8,259 bases of DNA from Deltaproteobacteria bacterium. Its GTDB lineage: Bacteria; Desulfobacterota; SM23-61. How positions within the stretch are numbered: the stretch's first letter is position 1; every line of letters begins with the position of its first letter. Below the pieces are notes generated by a model. That model was not told the origin of the DNA. It made no database searches and saw only the letters and a program-made list of their open reading frames with translations. The stretch spans positions 1 through 8,259 of the forward strand of contig JAOUFX010000097.1 in NCBI GenBank assembly GCA_029857975.1, read 5' to 3'. A program made the position numbers and the translations under genes. Of the stretch, positions 6,463 through 8,259 are shown piece after piece.

Positions 6463-6494
6463 CTTGAACCCTGGAATCCTTGAATCCTCGAACC
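6463..6494. repeat. 8-nt tandem repeat between hypC and hypD
   Basis: Four head-to-tail units: CTTGAACC, CTGGAATC, CTTGAATC, CTCGAACC. The consensus is CTNGAAYC, and the repeat fills most of the 58-nt gap. It is followed by CTGTATTT and an A-run before the hypD ATG. It differs in unit length and sequence from the two inverted pairs. Confidence 0.8.
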
Positions 6495-6509
6495 CTGTAT
6501 TTTAAAAAA

Positions 6510-7592
6510 ATGAAGTTCATCGATGAATACCGAGATGGAGAGAAAGCCCGGCGAGTGATCGAGGAGATTCACCGTCAAGCTACCGAGCCGATGAGGTTGA
6601 TGGAGGTCTGTGGCACCCACACCGTCTCTATCGCCCGATACGGTCTGCGCCAAGTTCTACCGCAAACGATCGAACTCATCTCCGGCCCCGGCTGCCCGGT
6701 GTGCGTTACCGGGAATACCGACTTAGACAAAGCCATCTCCCTGTCCCATATTCCGGCTGCTATAGTGGCCACTTTTGGGGATATGATGCGCGTCCCCGGA
6801 TCCCATTCCACCCTGGCCTTGGAAAAAGCTGCCGGCCGCGATGTGCGGGTGGTGTACTCACCGCTGGATGGTTTAAAGATGGCTAAAGAATACCCTCAGC
6901 GGAAAGTCATCTTCCTGGGAGTCGGATTTGAGACCACGGCTCCGACCGTGGCGGCCACAGTCCTGGAAGCCAAGAAGGATGGCGTGAAAAATTTTTTCGT
7001 CTTCTCTGCCCATAAGACCGTTCCCTTGGCTTTGAAAGCCCTGCTCGACTTGGGGGAAGTAAAACTGGATGGATTCCTACTGCCGGGCCACGTGAGCGCG
7101 ATCATTGGCAGCCACCCTTATGAATTCCTGGCTGAAAAATACGGCCTGGCGTGTGTGATCTCTGGATTCGAGCCCCTGGATATTCTTCATTCCATCCTAA
7201 TATTGGTGCAGCAGGTGAAAAGCCGGCAATCGAGTGTAGACATCCAGTACAAGCGGGGTGTATATCCGGAAGGAAATCTTAGGGCCCTTCAGATCATGGG
7301 CCAGGTGTTTGAACCCTCGGATGTAGAATGGCGCGGTTTGGGGTTAATCATGGGGACCGGCTTAGCTTTACGGCAGGAGTTCGCAGAGTCCGATGCTCTC
7401 CGGGCTTTTGACCTGCAAGTTCCTCCGGTCAAAGAAGAGGGGGCGTGCCGCTGCGGCGAGGTTCTCCGCGGCTTAATCCGGCCGCAGCTATGCCCTTTAT
7501 TTGCCAGGGGTTGTTCCCCTCAAAATCCGGTGGGCCCATGCATGGTTTCTTCGGAGGGGTCCTGCGCGGCAGCTTATAAATATGATGCGTGA
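6510..7592 (+). CDS. hypD: Hydrogenase maturation factor HypD (Fe(CN)2CO scaffold)
   Basis: A 360-residue iron-sulfur protein that, with HypC, holds the iron while CN and CO ligands are attached. Family motifs are clear: EVCGTH (Cys34 to His37), GPGCPVC (Cys62, Cys65), ATFGDMMRVPGS, GVGFETTAP, FSAHKTVP and LLPGHVSAIIG. The C-terminal region carries six cysteines (313, 315, 328, 335, 344, 352), covering the [4Fe-4S] ligands and the redox cysteines expected of HypD. ATG 6510 gives the usual family length. A longer reading from TTG 6480 would translate the 8-nt tandem repeat and is rejected. The ribosome site is weak: only an A-run precedes the ATG, so translation may depend on coupling with hypC. 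The 3' end overlaps hypE by 11 nt. Confidence 0.95.
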   Translation: MKFIDEYRDGEKARRVIEEIHRQATEPMRLMEVCGTHTVSIARYGLRQVLPQTIELISGPGCPVCVTGNTDLDKAISLSHIPAAIVATFGDMMRVPGSHSTLALEKAAGRDVRVVYSPLDGLKMAKEYPQRKVIFLGVGFETTAPTVAATVLEAKKDGVKNFFVFSAHKTVPLALKALLDLGEVKLDGFLLPGHVSAIIGSHPYEFLAEKYGLACVISGFEPLDILHSILILVQQVKSRQSSVDIQYKRGVYPEGNLRALQIMGQVFEPSDVEWRGLGLIMGTGLALRQEFAESDALRAFDLQVPPVKEEGACRCGEVLRGLIRPQLCPLFARGCSPQNPVGPCMVSSEGSCAAAYKYDA

Positions 7593-8259
7593 ATCGAGCT
7601 CAAAAGCTTTCTTAGAGACGGATAGAATTCTCCTGGCTCACGGCAGCGGGGGCGAGCTTAGCCACGAGCTGGTCGCTTCTCTTTTCGTCAAGGTTTTCAC
7701 CAATGCTTTCCTGGATCCCCTCGACGACATGGCGGTACTGCGGCTCGGGGAAAATCGGCTGGCCTTCACCACGGACAGCTACGTGGTTACCCCGGTATTC
7801 TTTCCCGGAGGAGACATCGGCAGGCTGGCGGTTTGCGGAACGGTGAACGATCTGGCCATGGGAGGCGCCTTCCCGCTTTTCTTAAGCGCGGGGTTTATTA
7901 TTGAGGAAGGTTTTCCCTTTGCCTCCCTGGAGAAGATTGTAATCTCCATGCAAAAGACGGCTGCGGAAGCCGGCGTAAAAATCGTCACCGGGGATACGAA
8001 GGTGGTCAACCGCGGCGGGGCGGATCAAATCTTTATCAACACGGCGGGAATCGGCCTTATTCCCGACGGGGTGGATATCTCTGGAAGCCTGGCGCGCCCC
8101 CGGGACCGCATTCTTCTCAGCGGGAGCATCGGAGACCATGGGGTGGCCATCCTGAGTTCCCGGGAAGGCCTGCAATTTTCCACTACCCTGGAGAGCGATT
8201 GTGCTCCCTTGAATGGGTTGGTAGCCAGCATGCTGGAAGTTTCCCCCCAGATCCATTGC
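7582..8259 (+). CDS. hypE: Carbamoyl dehydratase HypE (5' part, runs off the window)
   Basis: The first 226 residues of a protein that normally has about 330-350. HypE receives the carbamoyl group from HypF on its C-terminal cysteine and dehydrates it with ATP to the thiocyanate that supplies the CN ligand; the cysteine-bearing end is outside the window. Seen here are AHGSGGELS (residues 19-27), FTTDSYVVTP (Asp65), GDIGRLAVCGTVNDLAMGG (Asp78, Asn89, Asp90) and GDTKVV (Asp138). These are typical of the PurM/ThiL-like ATP-binding fold. The start is ATG 7582 or the adjacent ATG 7585, inside the end of hypD, an 11- or 8-nt overlap. No strong Shine-Dalgarno is visible, so translation is probably coupled to hypD. 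The frame stays open to the last base. Confidence 0.94.
   Translation, partial: MMRESSSKAFLETDRILLAHGSGGELSHELVASLFVKVFTNAFLDPLDDMAVLRLGENRLAFTTDSYVVTPVFFPGGDIGRLAVCGTVNDLAMGGAFPLFLSAGFIIEEGFPFASLEKIVISMQKTAAEAGVKIVTGDTKVVNRGGADQIFINTAGIGLIPDGVDISGSLARPRDRILLSGSIGDHGVAILSSREGLQFSTTLESDCAPLNGLVASMLEVSPQIHC

Noticed and set aside
6480..6509. TTG start for HypD
   Set aside because: It would translate the 8-nt tandem repeat; ATG 6510 gives the normal family length.

Overview
The window is one co-directional (+ strand) gene block encoding a cytoplasmic, NAD(P)-linked [NiFe] hydrogenase followed by its maturation genes. The order is beta (3' end only), gamma, delta/small and alpha/large subunit, a C-terminal-processing endopeptidase, hypF, hypC, hypD and hypE (5' part only). 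The beta-gamma-delta-alpha order, the gamma subunit with FAD, NAD(P) and [2Fe-2S] sites, and the 12-cysteine small subunit without signal peptide match the group 3b 'sulfhydrogenase' type, best known from Pyrococcus. No gene lies on the minus strand and no RNA gene or CRISPR array is seen.

Organism: the coding DNA is moderately GC-rich (mid-50s % by eye), Shine-Dalgarno sites are strong, and gene gaps are AT-rich and carry short-period repeats of the CTCTGTG/CTCTGCG and CTTGAATC kinds. From memory, this combination suggests an anaerobic Desulfobacterota (deltaproteobacterial) or related bacterium. This is an inference; no taxonomic marker is present.

Layout: 1-3007 holds the four structural genes, joined by 1-4 nt overlaps with a GGAGG site 7 nt before each internal start, so they are almost certainly translationally coupled. 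3059-3592 is the endopeptidase. 3678-6005 is hypF, 6227-6451 hypC, 6510-7592 hypD and 7582 to the end hypE. The three gaps around hypF, hypC and hypD contain repeats: two inverted pairs built of 9-nt units (3524-3664 and 6017-6213) and an 8-nt tandem (6463-6494). The first pair also encodes the C-terminal tail of the endopeptidase.

How the genes work together: HypF and HypE make the cyanide ligand from carbamoyl phosphate. HypC and HypD assemble the Fe(CN)2CO unit and deliver it to the large subunit. After nickel insertion (HypA/HypB, not in this window) the endopeptidase trims the large-subunit tail after His421, and the mature subunit joins the small subunit. Electrons then pass between the NiFe site, three [4Fe-4S] clusters, the beta/gamma iron-sulfur centres, FAD and NAD(P)H.

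Nothing here is convincingly a new biological system. The points most worth a second look are the repeats and their effect on gene boundaries, and the very short cleavable tail of the large subunit.
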